DNA of 64,000 bases from Przewalskia tangutica (Eukaryota; Streptophyta; Magnoliopsida; Solanales; Solanaceae): positions 5,048,001 through 5,112,000 of the forward strand of contig CM056728.1 of NCBI GenBank assembly GCA_029844215.1, given 5' to 3'. The notes beneath the pieces were generated by a model, which saw only the letters and a program-made list of their open reading frames with translations, was not told the DNA's origin and ran no database searches. This document shows positions 12,553 through 24,903 of this stretch, piece after piece. Position 1 is the stretch's first letter; every line of letters begins with the position of its first letter. Position numbers and translations under genes: made by a program.

Positions 12553-13198
12553 TGTTGTTGTTATATCATAGATCGGCGGTGAGGAAGGAATTCCACGCAT
12601 GATTGATGTTATAGCGCGAGACCCATGGTTATATTTGAGTGATGACTTTGAGGCGTGAGTCCACGACTTGACATGATCGCTATATATTGTGGGATCGTAG
12701 TTTGGTTATCATACATGTCTCGCTTTATATAGATCGTTATGATTTCATTTACAAGATTTTCGGGCCACATACTTGGTACTGTTATCGACCTCTCGGCCGC
12801 GTCATGCCGCAGTAGAAGTACACGATTGTTGATCCTCGCCTTAGGATCACGTCAGCGTTTGGGAAGCTCCGTTTTTCCGGAGGCTTATCTTTGGTATAGT
12901 CCCCTGTCGTTGTAGGTACTTACATTCAGGGGTATGGCGGGGCCCTGTCCCGTCGTAGTTGTGATTACATTCTTAGAGGTCTGTAGTACTGTTGTGGGCA
13001 GGGTTTGAAAAAGGATGTAACTGTTCAGGTTTAATTATTTATATATACAGAAAGGTAACCGTTTTGGTTAGCCTGTTTTCGTATTATCTTGTTTCATGTC
13101 TAAGTTTTTATTTTCCGCTGATTTTTTTTCTCTGATGTTGTATCACTAGGGTGCTCGGGGTAAGGCACCAGTCGCAGGCCCGAGGTCGGGTCGTGACA
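12553..13198 (+). repeat. Downstream part of the Gypsy LTR interrupted by element 1
   Basis: Continues the LTR of 1-2599. The segment 12765-13000 (CATACTTGGTACTG, then CATGCCGCAGTA, then CCCCGTCCCG-like motifs) aligns with 17210-17400 and 24470-24665 of the other family, and the end TCGTGACA at 13191-13198 matches the 3' LTR end of Gypsy element 2. Non-LTR sequence (Copia gag) begins at 13199. Confidence 0.75.
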
Positions 13199-14112
13199 AT
13201 TACGTTGCCTACACCCCCAACTAATCTAGGCATTCCCAATGTTTTCCAAACTGCTAGTTTAGGCACAACCAGTGTCAACAGTGTTTTTGGCACAACTAAT
13301 GCCTCCACTGCTACTCCGGTAACTTATAGTGCCTATGTTACTGCCCAAGGTATCAACAACGTCTATGCTCCTGTTAGAGGCGTTTCCAACACATTTGCAA
13401 TTGCTCAAGGGGGTGGCACTGCCCCTACACCCGTTGGTTTTCACCTTGAGCGCCCTGGAAAGTTCATGGGTGCTCACTTTAAGCGATGACAGCAAAATAT
13501 GTTGTTTTTCCTGACGGCTATGGGAATGTCACGTTTTCTAACCGAAGACCCTCCACTAGTTGGGAAGACGTGGACCCTCAGCCAAATAATTTTGCGGGAG
13601 GGGGCCAAGGTAACCATGTCGCTGACGACATGAGGATGGTTCGCGAAGCATGGAAACATAGTGATTTCATGTGTAGAAACTATATTCTAAACAGTTTATC
13701 CGATCCTCTATACACGGTATATTGCACCGTTGAAACTGCCAAACAGTTATGGGACAAACTTTAGAAGAAATACAACACCCAAGATGCCGGTAGTAAGAAG
13801 TTCTATCATTAGGAAATTCCTGAAATTTTAAATGGTGGACAACAAAAGTGTGTCATCCCAAGTCCAGGAATTTCAAATGATTCTACATCACCTGGATTTG
13901 GAAGGATTGAAGTCCAACGAGCAATTCTTGGTTGGGGCATTGATCGAGAAGCTGCCTCCCTCGTGGACTGAGTTTATGAACTATTTGAAACTCAAAATGA
14001 AGGAGATGACCTTAGACGAACTTATTGTCAAACTCCAGATTCAGGAGGACAATAAGAAGGACATACCAAAGGGGAAACAACCCGCTAAGGCTAAGGCGAA
14101 CCTAGCGGAAGC
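13199..14112 (+). pseudogene. Ty1/Copia gag fragment, 5'-truncated, frameshifted
   Basis: Three frames together read as Copia gag: a Thr/Asn-rich N-terminal part ending PGKFMGAHFKR (about 13201-13486); a middle part with QPNNFAGGGQGNHVADDMRM and DPLYTVYCTVETAKQLWDKL (to about 13762); and a C-terminal part with SQVQEFQMILHHLDLEGL, ALIEKLPPSWTEFMNYLK and KEMTLDELIVKLQIQEDNKK (from about 13832). The order and motifs match the UBN2-type gag of TNT1/Tork-like elements. The 5' end is cut at the Gypsy LTR at 13198. Protease, integrase and RT are absent: the gag runs almost directly into LTR-like sequence, so this was an internally deleted element before the later insertions. Confidence 0.8.
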
Positions 14113-14287
14113 CAAAGGGAACCCATTATTTGGCTCATTAATTCAGTCATTATTTGGTTTAATTGTAACTCCACATTCAAGGTTATTACATGGTCTTTAT
14201 TGATCATTACTAGGCTATGTGGAAGATCATCTTCTCCACACTATAAAATGGAGCATTGGGCTCATTTGCAAAACACACTTTACACAC
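14113..14287 (+). repeat. Left half of an old Copia LTR, interrupted by Copia element 1
   Basis: Follows the gag fragment and contains a TATA-like CTATAAAATG (14241-14250) followed by a short leader. The sequence resumes at 29183 after Copia element 1. Exact LTR ends were not determined. Confidence 0.45.
14283..14287. other. Target-site duplication (CACAC), left copy
   Basis: CACAC directly precedes the LTR start TGTTAATTGACC at 14288 and recurs at 29178-29182 directly after the other LTR, as expected for Copia integration. Confidence 0.85.
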
Positions 14288-14551
14288 TGTTAATTGACCA
14301 TGAATCGAAGGGAAGATGAAGAGGAAACAATTTGGGCTCCAAAACCAGAGCTTCTGTTTATGTCTTATTATTACTGATGAAGAAGAAGGAAAACAAAATG
14401 CCTCACTATATGAACGTAAAGAACAGAATAAGGGAAATGGGAAAAGACGCAAATACCCTTCAACGGGAAATGACTATAATGCCCCTCAACTAACAAACTA
14501 ACAATACTAATAACTCCTAACAACTATAATCAGCCACTAATAACTTCAACA
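14288..14551 (-). repeat. 3' LTR of Copia element 1
   Basis: 264 bp, with TG/CA ends (on plus: TGTTAATTGACC to ACTTCAACA). Near-identical to 28914-29177. The PPT lies on its right. Confidence 0.95.
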
Positions 14552-14563
14552 CCCCCCCTCAAG
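14552..14563 (-). other. Polypurine tract of Copia element 1
   Basis: On the minus strand the sequence is CTTGAGGGGGGG, directly followed by the LTR start TGTTGAAG. Confidence 0.88.
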
Positions 14564-15223
14564 CGAGGTGGTAAGAATAAGTTCTTCAAACCAAGCTTGC
14601 AAGCAAGATGCGAATGATGTCCAGGTAGAAGAGCCTTAGTAAGAATATCGGCAGGCTGACTGTCCGACGCAACGTGTCGAGTGGAGATCAATCCTAGCTG
14701 AATCTTCTCCCGAATGAAATGACAATCAATCTCGATATGTTTAGTCCTTTCGTGAAAGACTGGATTATTGGCAATTTGAATCGCTGACTTGCTGTCGCAC
14801 GAGACTGAAACAGGCAATTGTATAGACACATCTAGTTCTGAAAACAGCCCTGTAATCCAAACAATTTCAGCCACTACTGATGCGAGACTTCTATACTCAG
14901 CTTCTGCGGAACTACGCGAAACAGTTTGTTGCTTCTTGGACTTCCAGAAGATAAGAGAAGATCCAAAGTAGACTAGGTACCCTGAGACTGACCTTCTGGT
15001 ATTTGGACACGAAGCCCAATCTGCATCACAATATGCCGACAGTGTGCAGGTTTCTTCTGCTGCAATAAACACTCCCATACCTGGGGCCTCTTTGATGTAT
15101 CGTACCACTCTTTCAGCTGCCAGTAAGTGAGATCGTTTTGGAGCCTACAAGAACTGACTCATGCACTGAACTGGAAAGGCAATATCTGGCCTGGTGTTGG
15201 TTAAGTAGAGTAATCTGCCAATC
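14564..15223 (-). pseudogene. Copia element 1 pol, RNase H part (separated by Gypsy insertion)
   Basis: On the minus strand the frame 15108-14530 encodes the end of RT and RNase H: LSAYCDADWASCPNTRRS, SRSSAEAEYRSLA, CDSKSAIQIANNPVFHERTK and HIEIDCHFIREK are the family hallmarks. Upstream, 15223-15113 reads GRLLYLTNTRPDIA-like residues in shifted frames. It joins in sense to the RT piece ending YQRLI near 24905, on the far side of Gypsy element 2: removing that element and one CAATC restores continuity. One frameshift near 15110 separates it from the rest. Confidence 0.9.
15219..15223. other. Target-site duplication (CAATC), left copy
   Basis: CAATC immediately precedes TGTTATACC at 15224 and recurs at 24899-24903 immediately after the terminal CA. 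It marks the insertion of Gypsy element 2 into Copia pol. Confidence 0.93.
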
Positions 15224-17621
15224 TGTTATACCCCGTATTTCCAGAGTATGTACGTAAGGGAATACGTACAAAAAGTTTGGCCTTAAAGTTAGCCTTGGAC
15301 GTTTTTTTTGTACACAACTCACTAAAAGAATCGTTTTCCGACGAAACGTTTCCACAGCTTTCGTAGGAAAATTCCGCTATGCCATTGCTATTTTTTGCGG
15401 ATTTTTCCGAGACGAAACATTTTGGACCAACGGAGGGCGACACTTGGCACCCTCCCATTGGTGAACTTGAATCGCCCATTTGGACGAATTGAAGAGCCAT
15501 GGCACGTTTTTGTGCCTTGTGCACAAGTCAAGGAGTTGGTAGGATATTTGTGTCTAGTTAATCCTCACCCTACACTTGCCTTGCACTTGTCTTCATCTTG
15601 GCCATTGTGGCAAGGCTTGAGCTATAAATACCCCTTAGAGATGAAGAGTTCTTCATCCACAAAGTTATCTTCCAAGTCTTGAAAAAATCCTCTCCTCTCC
15701 CTTAGCCTTTCGTCCAACACCTCCCCTCGAGTGAGTTTGGCCGAGGCCTACCCCCTAGCCTAGCCGAAATCTACCTCCCTTGGTAGAAAAGTTGTCTTCT
15801 AGTATCGTTATAATGCCCAAAATACCCTAGCCCAAATCCCTTAGTACTTAGTAGAAGTTGTGAAGAACTTCTAGGGTTTCTGGAGCTACTGAGCGCATAA
15901 CTTAGAGCTAAACCTTGCTCAGTGCGACTTTATCTAGGATATTTTTGGGCTTACTGAGGTAACTAATCCTAACCCTCTTTTGAATTAGAGAATACATCTG
16001 TAGTAGTATTGAATAAGTATTAAATACTTAGAAGGATATCACGAATAGAATTGAATCATACCACAAAGTAGGGGTTTAAAGAAGAATAATCAAATCAGAC
16101 TTACATAGGACTGTTTTCTGATGAGACTTATATAGCTCACGGTAGGGAGGTACGCCCGACTTTCCGTAGAATTGTGAACCTCTGTTTAGAATGACCTTGA
16201 GTAGTCTTTGATAGATGTCGTGACTATTATAGGTGACTCTGCGCGACATATTCAACTTGGCGGTGGTTTTCACGGTAAGGTATGTGATTCCTCCTAAAGC
16301 ATGATATTTTACAATATATAGTACTAGACGATACGTGTTAATCGAATAATAACTACGGCAATGTCTTTGACTTAAGCTGAATAATACTTATGGTAATGCC
16401 TCACGCTTAAGCTCGAATAATAATTACTGAATGCCTCACGCTTAAGCTGAATAACAAAGAATCAAAGCATTTCAAAAGAATACAGATCATTTTTAACAGA
16501 AGATAAATATTTGGTTTTAAAACAAAAGCTTAAGAGTTATACTAGCTTTATGGGAGTTAGGTATAACAACTTAAGAAAGATAAAAGGAACTATTTACTTG
16601 TTTGTTTATAAAAGCCTTGTATTGATTTCATTAATTGTAGTAAGATTTGTGTGATAAGTAGACTATTATGATGCTACCGGTTATTGTCTTGAAATCTTGT
16701 GTAAGGGGTCATTCTTGCGGCTTACGTTGCTAACCTGTAAGTCCGCTGTATCGTTATTGTATCACCTACCCTCGATCGTTATACCGGTGGCTTGCCTCGA
16801 CGCGGTCTATACGGCCTATGCGGTCTATGAGACTATGCGAGCGGTATGCTCCGTGATTGATCATTCCGGTGTTTAGCCTGACGCGGGGATTCCCATGCGC
16901 GTCTGTTGAGACTACGCGGTCTTTTGAGGCTATGCGGCCGCGGAGCCTAGGCGGATGCCGGGTTGGCTGCCCCGATGCGGGAATACCTCATGCGGTCGTG
17001 TGTGACTATGCGGCTGCGGAAGTCGGGACTAGGCACGCAGAATGATACTATGGGCGATTGGCCTTGCTTGATCATTCGCGCCTAGAATAGACTGCTACGC
17101 TTTTCCTATTATCGTTGTTGTTTGTGATGGCACTATGTGCAATTGAACCGATTGTATTTGTGAAGAGGTTTTAAATGCTTTGATTTCATTTCGATTCTTT
17201 ATAGTTTCACATACTTGGTACTGTGATCGACTCTCTGGGCCGCGTTTCATGCCGCAGTAAAGGCAAGCAGTGCTAGATCCGCATCCTTAGGATCTTTTGC
17301 GTTGGTGTCGTGAGCTCCATCTTCTCCGAGGCTCCACTTTGGGTATGATCTCCTGTATTGTAGATAGTTTTGCAGATCAGGTATGGCGGCCCCGTCCCGC
17401 CATAGTTGTTTACTTCCAGAGGTCTCAGAGTACTATTATGCAGTTGGGATGTAATCGCAAAACTTGATTATTTATATATGCCGAAAGGCGACGTTTTCTT
17501 ACATAAGGCGTGTCTTATTTTATAAATCGCTTCTGTCTTGGTTTATATTTCCATTGGTTACTCGATGTATGGCTACTGGGTGCCGGTAAGGCACCGATCG
17601 CGCCCGAAAGTGGTCGTGACA
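15224..17621 (+). repeat. 5' LTR of Gypsy element 2
   Basis: About 2.4 kb, TG...CA. It contains a TATA box (15622-15630) and a GC-rich block at about 16780-17060 with repeated TATGCGG and ACGCGG motifs. Near copy of 22473-24898. Confidence 0.94.
15622..15630 (+). promoter_or_regulatory. TATA box of Gypsy element 2 LTR promoter
   Basis: CTATAAATA, about 400 bp into the LTR, followed by a pyrimidine-rich leader. The same box is at about 22871 in the 3' LTR. The position suggests that U3 is short and that a long R/U5 follows; this is inference. Confidence 0.65.
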
Positions 17622-17625
17622 AAAG

Positions 17626-17638
17626 TGGTATCGGAGCG
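17626..17638 (+). other. Primer-binding site of Gypsy element 2
   Basis: TGGTATCGGAGCG, four bases after the LTR, matches the initiator tRNA-Met 3'-end complement with one change. Confidence 0.9.
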
Positions 17639-17820
17639 ATTAATCCTCGGAAAGTGTCTACGCACCGTATCTAGTAGTCTTGATTATCGGTGTGTTGTGC
17701 ACCACACCAATAATCGTGAGGCTATAGGATATTTAGGATTGGTTTCATTCTTCTCATTCCGAGATCGTGCTTTAGAGTGTTATAGGTTGGACCCTCTAAC
17801 GTATTCCTTTCTGTAAAGTT

Positions 17821-20800
17821 ATGCCTCCACGTAAGGCAACCCGCCCGAAGCGGCAAGGCAGCGAGGAGTCGCTAGCAGACACCCAGAGTCACGAGGGCTC
17901 GTGCCCAGTCTATACCGAGACAGCGAGTTCTATGACGCCGCCCCAGCAGAGACCGCAGCATCTACACCTCTTGTCCCACACCGGGCGGAGGAGTTAGGTA
18001 CAAGGAGATGGCCCACTATTGGCTAAAGTTGTGGCCCGATACGAGAGGCCGACGCGGCAGCCCAGCCTCGACTCGGCTCCCGCGCCCATAGGCACCCGAG
18101 GCGAATAGTTTGAGGCTACGAGATTTCTTGAGTCAGAGCCCGCCGAGTTTTACTGTCGAGGCCGGAGGATGATCCGCAGGAGTTCATCCGTCACCGCAGA
18201 GGATTATCGCGGTGATCGTGGCTTGAGACCGAGGTCGTGACATTCGGTTCGCGGCTGCGTGATACCGCAATGATTGGTTTGATTCATGGAGCTTTCCGGA
18301 GAGCATGCACTCCAGCAGTATGGGATGAGTTTTCAGACGCTTTTCTCACACACTTCTTGCCTCCGCAAATGAGGAGGGCACGAGCTGATAGATTCTTGTT
18401 TCTGAGACAGGGAGGACGCACAGTGAGGGAGTACAATGTCGAGTTTGATTCTTTGGCTCGATATGTCCCTGCACCGTAGCGAGATGGAGGACCGGTGCAT
18501 CGCTATGTCATCTGGCTAGATGATTACATGGCCGAAGTCTTGTGCGGGTGTGTCCTTCACCCGAGCATGAACATAACCCGTATGCGAGCTCATGCACTAG
18601 GATGCGGAGAGCGTAGAGACCGTAGGTAGAGCGATATCGCGAGCAGGCGCCAAGACGGCCGGCTTCTTTTGGTGGTCCTCGTGGTGGGCATCGCAGAAGT
18701 CGATTTGCACCACGGCCGCAGAGCGCCCTACCTCATTTTCTGATACAGAGCGATGGGGCGGTCGGGCCCTGTGACTTGATTTCCGTGGTAGTTGGTGCTA
18801 ACGTTCGAGGTCCGCTCGGTGTGCGTTGTAGTAGATACCATTCTGAGTCAGACTCGAGCTGCTATACTTGTGGCCGCAGGTCATTTCGCGAGTTTGTCCG
18901 ACCGGAGCGGGCGCCGTAGTAGGCCCATGTGGTCTGTCGCTTTCTTCATCCTCGACAGCTACTCGCCCCGAGGGCAAGGTACTCATGGACCAGCCGGTCG
19001 CGGCAGGTCGTGGGCGCGGTCCCATTCTAGCGGTCCTCGAACCGCATTTATGCTTTGTCCACCGACAGATCGTGAGGCCTCACCGATGTCGCCATGTACT
19101 TTATCGGGCTCACGTTTGATGTGTCGTTGATAGATCCGGTTCTACTGCCCTATATATCTCCCTTGTTGCTAGTAGGATAGGGATAGAGCCCGAGTCCATA
19201 GACCCTTTCGAGGTAGCTACGCGATGGGTGATTCGGTGGTAGCTCGGCGGTATATAGAGCTTGTCCTGTGACCATTTACGCGTCGGACCTCAGCCGATTT
19301 GATAGAGTTGGAGATGATTGACCGACGTGATTATGGGGATGGATTGGCTAGCTTCGCTACGCCAATGTAGACCGCAGAGAGAGAGTAGTACGTTCCAGTT
19401 CGGCGAGCCATTGTTGAGTGGGAAGGAGCACGGTATCGCCGGGGTAGGTTTATTTCCTACCTCAAGGCTAGGAAGATGCGCAGGCGGGTATATCTACCAT
19501 CTCGTTCGGGTGTTTGATCTCAAGCTGCGGTACCAGATTTTGATCGATTCGATGAGTCACGAGTTCCCAGACGTGTTTCCGGATGACCTCCGTATCCTCC
19601 CGAGAGGAGATTGAGTTTTGTATTGACATATTGCGGACACTCGCCTATTTCCATTCCGCCATACGTAATGGCACCGCCGAGTTGAGAGTGAAGGATCGGC
19701 TAGAGATTTGCCGGAGAAGGGCTTCATCAGCCTAGTGTTTCTCCCCGGGAGCGCGTATTGTTCGTGAAGAAGAAGACGGACGCCGCGCATGTGTGTTGAT
19801 TACAAACGGTGAACAAGGTGACCATTAAGAACGAATACCCCTTCCCTGTGATTGATGATTTGTTCGACCAGCCTGCAGTGCGAGATGTTTCTCCAAGATT
19901 GATCTGCGATCGGGCTATCATCAGTGCGAGTCGAGAGGTGGATGTCCCTAGGATCGCATTCGGGACCTGACGCATTATGAGTTCAGTGGTCATGTCTTTT
20001 GGTTGACCAATGCTCCGCGGTATTCATGGATTTGATGAACCGAGTGTTCAAACCATTTTGACACGCTTGTGATAGTGTTCATTGATGATATCTTGGTTTA
20101 TTCTCGCCAGAGCGAGAGTACGCGGAGCATTTCGGCGGTCTTGTGATTCTCAGACTGATTATGCGCCAAGTTTTCCAAATGTGAGTTTTGGTTGACTTGA
20201 TGGCGTTTCTTGGGCATATTGCCGGGCTGATGGCATTCGAGTGGATACGCCAAGATCGAGCGTCGAGACTTGGCCTGACCTACTACTCCGGCGAGAGGTT
20301 CGCGATTTCGGGCCTTGCAGGATATTATCGCGGTTCGTAGAAGTTTGCTTTATCTCGCACCATTGACTAGGCCGACTCGTGGCGCCAAGTTTGATGGTGA
20401 TGCTTGTGGCGTGGTTTCGATTCTTGAAAGAGAGATCGACGACCGCCTCGTTCTTACTCTTCCGGAGGTCCGGATGGTTATGTCGTGTATTGTGATGCGT
20501 CGGGCATCGGGTTGGGATGTGTGTTGATGCAGCATGGCAGGTTATAGCATATGCATCCCGACACCAAGAAACACGGAGGAACTACCCCACCCATGATTTG
20601 GAGTCGTACCGTGATTCACGCTTTGAAGATCCGAGGCACTATTTGTATGGGGTTCACGTGGATATTTTTACAGCACCACAAGAGCCTCCAAAGATATCTT
20701 CACCAGAGGAGTGAACTTACGGCAGACGGTGGTTAGAGTTGCTTAAGGATTACGATGTTGATATCCCGTACCACCCGGGAAGGCCAATGTTGTGGCGTAT

Positions 20801-22329
20801 GCTCTTAGTCGTAGGTCGACGGGAGCCTATCGGATGTGCGGCTAGAGAGGAGGACATGGTTCGTGATTTTCATCGCCAGCGAGCCTTGGTGTCCGCTTGA
20901 TTGATTACGATAGCGGTGGGTTAGAGTTCGTGAGGTTGCCGAGTCTTCCATCGTCGGCGAGGTGAAGAGGCAACAGCCGAGGATCCACTTTGATTCGATA
21001 TCGTGATACTGACTCTTCGTGAGGCAAGGGTCCTTGAGGTAGCACTGATGGGGTGCTAAGGTTTGAGGCGCATCAGGTGTTCCGGATGTTTGTGACTTGG
21101 CAGTTCTTGGGAAGCACACAGCTGCGTTACTCTATCCATCCGGGTCGACCAAGATGTACTACGACCTTAGATCCGTGTATTGGTGGGATGGCTTGAAGAG
21201 GACGTTGCGAGTTCGTAGCTCGGCCCGTGTTGTCGCAGTGAAGGTAGAGCACCGAGGCACGGTGGTTTGTTACGACGATTGAGATCCCGACCGAAGTGGG
21301 AGGTAATCAACATGGACTTCATCACGTGATTACCCCGCACTCGGAGAGACATGATTCTATATGGGTTATCGTCGACGGTGACGAAATCAGCCCACTTTCT
21401 TCCCGTCAGACGACTTTTTCTGAGGATTTTGCCGACTTTACATCCGAGAGATCGTCGATCGCATGAGTCCCTACTTCGATCATATCGCATGCAGAGCCGG
21501 CCACGGCTAACTTCCGAGGTCCTTCCGCAGGGGTTTAGGACGCAGTGAGCTCGAGTAATCGCATTTCATCCACGCATGCACGGACAGCAGAGCGCACTAT
21601 CCGCACTCTTGAGGATATCTGCGAGCCCGTGTTATTGACTTCAGTGGTAGTTGGGAGGATCATTTGCCTCTAGTTGAGTTCGCGTATAATAATAGCTACC
21701 ACCCGGATTCGGATGGCGCCCATGAGGCCTTGTATGGGAGGAAGTGCAGATCGCCTATAGGTTGGTTCGATGTGGGCGAGGTGCGGCTAGTGGGACCAGA
21801 TTTGGTGCAGCAGCGATGGATAAGGTGAAGCTTATCCGAGAGCGCTATCGACAAATTTCGAGTCGCATGTAAGTCGACGCAGATCATCGTCGTCGCATCT
21901 TGAGTTCGAGGTTCATGATTGGGTTTTCCTAAAGGTGTCACCCATGAAGGGTGTGATGAGATTTGGGAAGAAGGAAACTCACTCAGGTTCATCGGGCCGT
22001 TTCAGATTGTCCGCAGGTAGGCAAGGTTGCCTATGAGTTGATCTGCCGTCCGATCTGGAGGCGAGGCATCCGGTTTTTCACGTATCTATCTTTGAGGAGA
22101 TGTATCGGGGATCCATCTAGGTACACCCGATTGACGATGTCCAGTGACCGAGGGGTTATCGTATGAGGAGATTCCCATAGCGATAGTCGATCGTCGAGTT
22201 AGGCGTCTCGGACCAAGGACGTGGCTTCCACAAAGTCTGTGGCGGAACGAGCTCGGGGAGGAGATGACGTGGAAGCCGAGCGAGGACATGAGGCGTAAGT
22301 ATCCTCACCTATTCCCCACACCTCCGTAA
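17821..22329 (+). pseudogene. gag-pol of Gypsy element 2, frameshifted
   Basis: gag starts MPPRKATRPK-like at 17821. The best-preserved part is the retrotransposon gag domain at 18237-18476 (WDEFSDAFLTHFLPPQMRRA, REYNVEFDSLARYVP). A CYTCGR-like knuckle follows near 18858. The protease/RT linker has VIMGMDWLA (about 19327). RT has the DDILVYS box near 20083-20105, RNase H lies at about 20480-20800, integrase at about 21080-21770, and the chromodomain at about 22080-22329, where YEEIPIAIVDRRVRRLG and WKPSEDMRRKYPHLFPTPP are in one frame up to the stop at 22327. Numerous small indels interrupt the frame, as in element 1. Confidence 0.9.
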
Positions 22330-22460
22330 TTCACTTTCCTACTTGTAAATTTTCGTTATCATTTATGCCTAAGTGTTATTTTTGTGGCTACGTGGCACTT
22401 ACAAACCGCTTAAGCTTCTTCGATAATCGTTTGAGAAGGAACATTCGGACGAATGTTTCT

Positions 22461-22472
22461 AAGAGGGGAGAA
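22461..22472 (+). other. Polypurine tract of Gypsy element 2
   Basis: AAGAGGGGAGAA directly before the 3' LTR start TGTTATACC. Confidence 0.9.
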
Positions 22473-24898
22473 TGTTATACCGTATTTCCAGCAGTATGTA
22501 CGTAAGGGAATACGCATAAAAGTTTGGCCTTAAAGTTAGCCTCGACGCGTTTTTGTACACAACTCACTAAAAGAATCGTTTTCCGACGAAACGTTTCCAC
22601 AGCTTTCGTAGGGAAAATTCCGGCTATGCCATTGCTATTTTTTGCGGATTTTTCCGAGAGACGAAACATTTTGGACCAACGGGAGGGCGACACTTGGCAC
22701 CCTCCCATCAGGACTCAATCGCCCATTTGGACGAATTGAAGAGCCATGGCACGTTTTTGTGCCTTGTGCACAAGTCAAGGAGTTGGTAGGATATTTGTGT
22801 ATAGTTAATCCTCACCCTACACTTGCCTTGCACTTGTCTTCATCTTGGCCATGGTTGCAAGGCTTGAGCTATAAATACCCCTTAGAGATGAAGAGTTCTT
22901 CATCCACAAAGTTATCTTCCAAGTCTTGAAAAATCCTCTCCTCTCCCTTAGCCTTCGTCCAACACCTCCCCTCGAGTGAGTTTGGCCGAGGGCCTACCCC
23001 CTAGCCTAGCCGAAATCTACCCTCCCTTGGTAGAAAAGTTGTCTTCTAGTATCGTTATAATGCCCAAAATACCCTAGCCCAAATCCCTTAGTACTTAGTA
23101 GAAGTTGTGAAGAACTTCTGTGGTTTCTCGAGCTACCTGAGCGCATAACTTAGAGCTAAACCTTGCTCAGCGACTTTATCTAGGATATTTTGGGCTTACC
23201 GAGCTAACTAATCCTAACCCTATATTGAATTAGAGAATACATCTTGTAGTAGTATTGAATAAGTATTAAATACTTAGAAGGATATCACGAATAGAATTGA
23301 ATTACCACAGTAGAAGGGTTTAAAAGAAGAATAATCAAACTGTATTTACATAGGACTGCTTTTCACATGAGACTTAAATAGCTCACCGTAGGAGGTACGC
23401 CCGACTTTCCGTAGAATTGTGAACCTCTGCTTAGAATGACCTTGAGTAGTCTTTGATAGATGTCGTGACTATTATAGTCAACTCTGCGCGACATATTCAA
23501 CTGGCGGTGGTTTTCACGAGAAGGTATGTGATTCCTCCTAAAGCATGATATTTTACAATATATAGTACGAGACGCATACGTGTTAATCGAATAATAACTA
23601 CGGCAATGTCTTTGACTTAAGCTCGAATAATACTTATGGTAATGCCTCACGGCTTAAGCTCGAATAATAATTACAGAATGCCTCACGGCTTAAGCCTGAA
23701 TAACAAAGAATCAAAGCATTTCAAAAGAATACAGATCATTTTTAATGTAAGATAAATATTTGGTTTTAAAACAAAAGCTTAAGAGTTATACTAGCTTTAT
23801 GGGAGTTAGGTATAACAACTTAAGAAAGATAAAAAGGAATCTGCACTTGTTTGTTTATAAAAGCCTTGTATTGATTTCTGTTAATTGTAGTAAGATTTGT
23901 GTGATAAGTAGACTATTATGATGCTACCTGGGTTATTGTCTTGAAATGATGTGTAAGGGGGTCATTCTTGCTGTGCTTACGTTGCTAACCGGTAAGTCCG
24001 TTGTACTGTTATTGTATCACCTACCCTCGATCGTTATACCGGTGGCTTGCCCCTCGACGCGGTCTATACGCCTATGCGGTCTGTGAGACTATGCGAGCGC
24101 CGGTATGCTCCGTGATTGATCATTCCGGTGTTTAGCCCGACGCGGGGATTCCTATGCGGTCCGCTGAGACTACGCGGCTTTTGAGGCTATGCGGCCGCGA
24201 AGCCTAGGCGGATGCCGGGTTACGCCCCGATGCGGGAATACCTACGCGGTGCAGTGTGTGACCTATGCGGCCGCGGAAGTCCGTGACTAGGCACGCAGAA
24301 TGATACTATGGGCGATTGGCCTTGCTTCGATCATTCGCGCCTAGAATAGACTGCTACGCTTTTCCTATTATCGTTGTTGTTGTGATGCGCACTATGTGCA
24401 ATTGAACTGATTGTATTTGTGAAGAGGTTTTAAATGCTTTGATTTCATTTCAGTTCTTTATAGTTTCACATACTTGGTACTTGTTGTACTGACCTCCTTC
24501 GGGGGGCTGCGTTCATGCCGCAGGTAAAGGCAAGCAGGTGCTAGATCCGCATCCTTAGGATCTTTTGCGTTGGTGTCAGGAGCTCCATCTTCTCCGAGGC
24601 TCCACTTTGGGTATGATCTCCCCGTATTGTAGATAGTTTTGTATCGAGGTATGGCGGGCCCCGTCCCGCCATAGTTGTTTACTTCCAGAGGTCTCAGTAG
24701 TACTATTATGCATTGGGATGTAATCGCAAAACTTGATTATTTATATATGCCGAAAGGCGACGTTTTCTTACATAAGCTGTGTCTTATTTTATAAACTGTT
24801 TCCTGTCTTGGTTTATATTTCCGCTGGTTACTCTGATGTATGGCTACTTGGGTGCCCCGGTAAGGCACCAGTCGCGGGCCCCGGAACGGGTCGTGACA
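22473..24898 (+). repeat. 3' LTR of Gypsy element 2
   Basis: Near copy of 15224-17621. It ends TCGTGACA, followed by CAATC. Confidence 0.95.
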
Positions 24899-24903
24899 CA
24901 ATC
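24899..24903. other. Target-site duplication (CAATC), right copy
   Basis: Partner of 15219-15223. Confidence 0.93.

Larger units (their letters stand above)
15224..24898 (+). mobile_element. Ty3/Gypsy chromovirus element 2, nested in Copia element 1
   Basis: 9675 bp, with LTRs 15224-17621 and 22473-24898 (TG...CA ends), PBS, gag-pol with chromodomain, PPT and a perfect CAATC target duplication. It is related to Gypsy element 1: same TGTTATACC start, GTGACA end and domain order, but the LTR sequence is largely different. It is the youngest insertion in this nest, by position. Frames are broken by many small indels, mostly in C/G-rich positions. Confidence 0.96.

Noticed and set aside
15395..15682. 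95-codon frame, repeated at 22642-22929
   Set aside because: Located in LTRs of Gypsy element 2; duplicated because the LTRs are duplicates.
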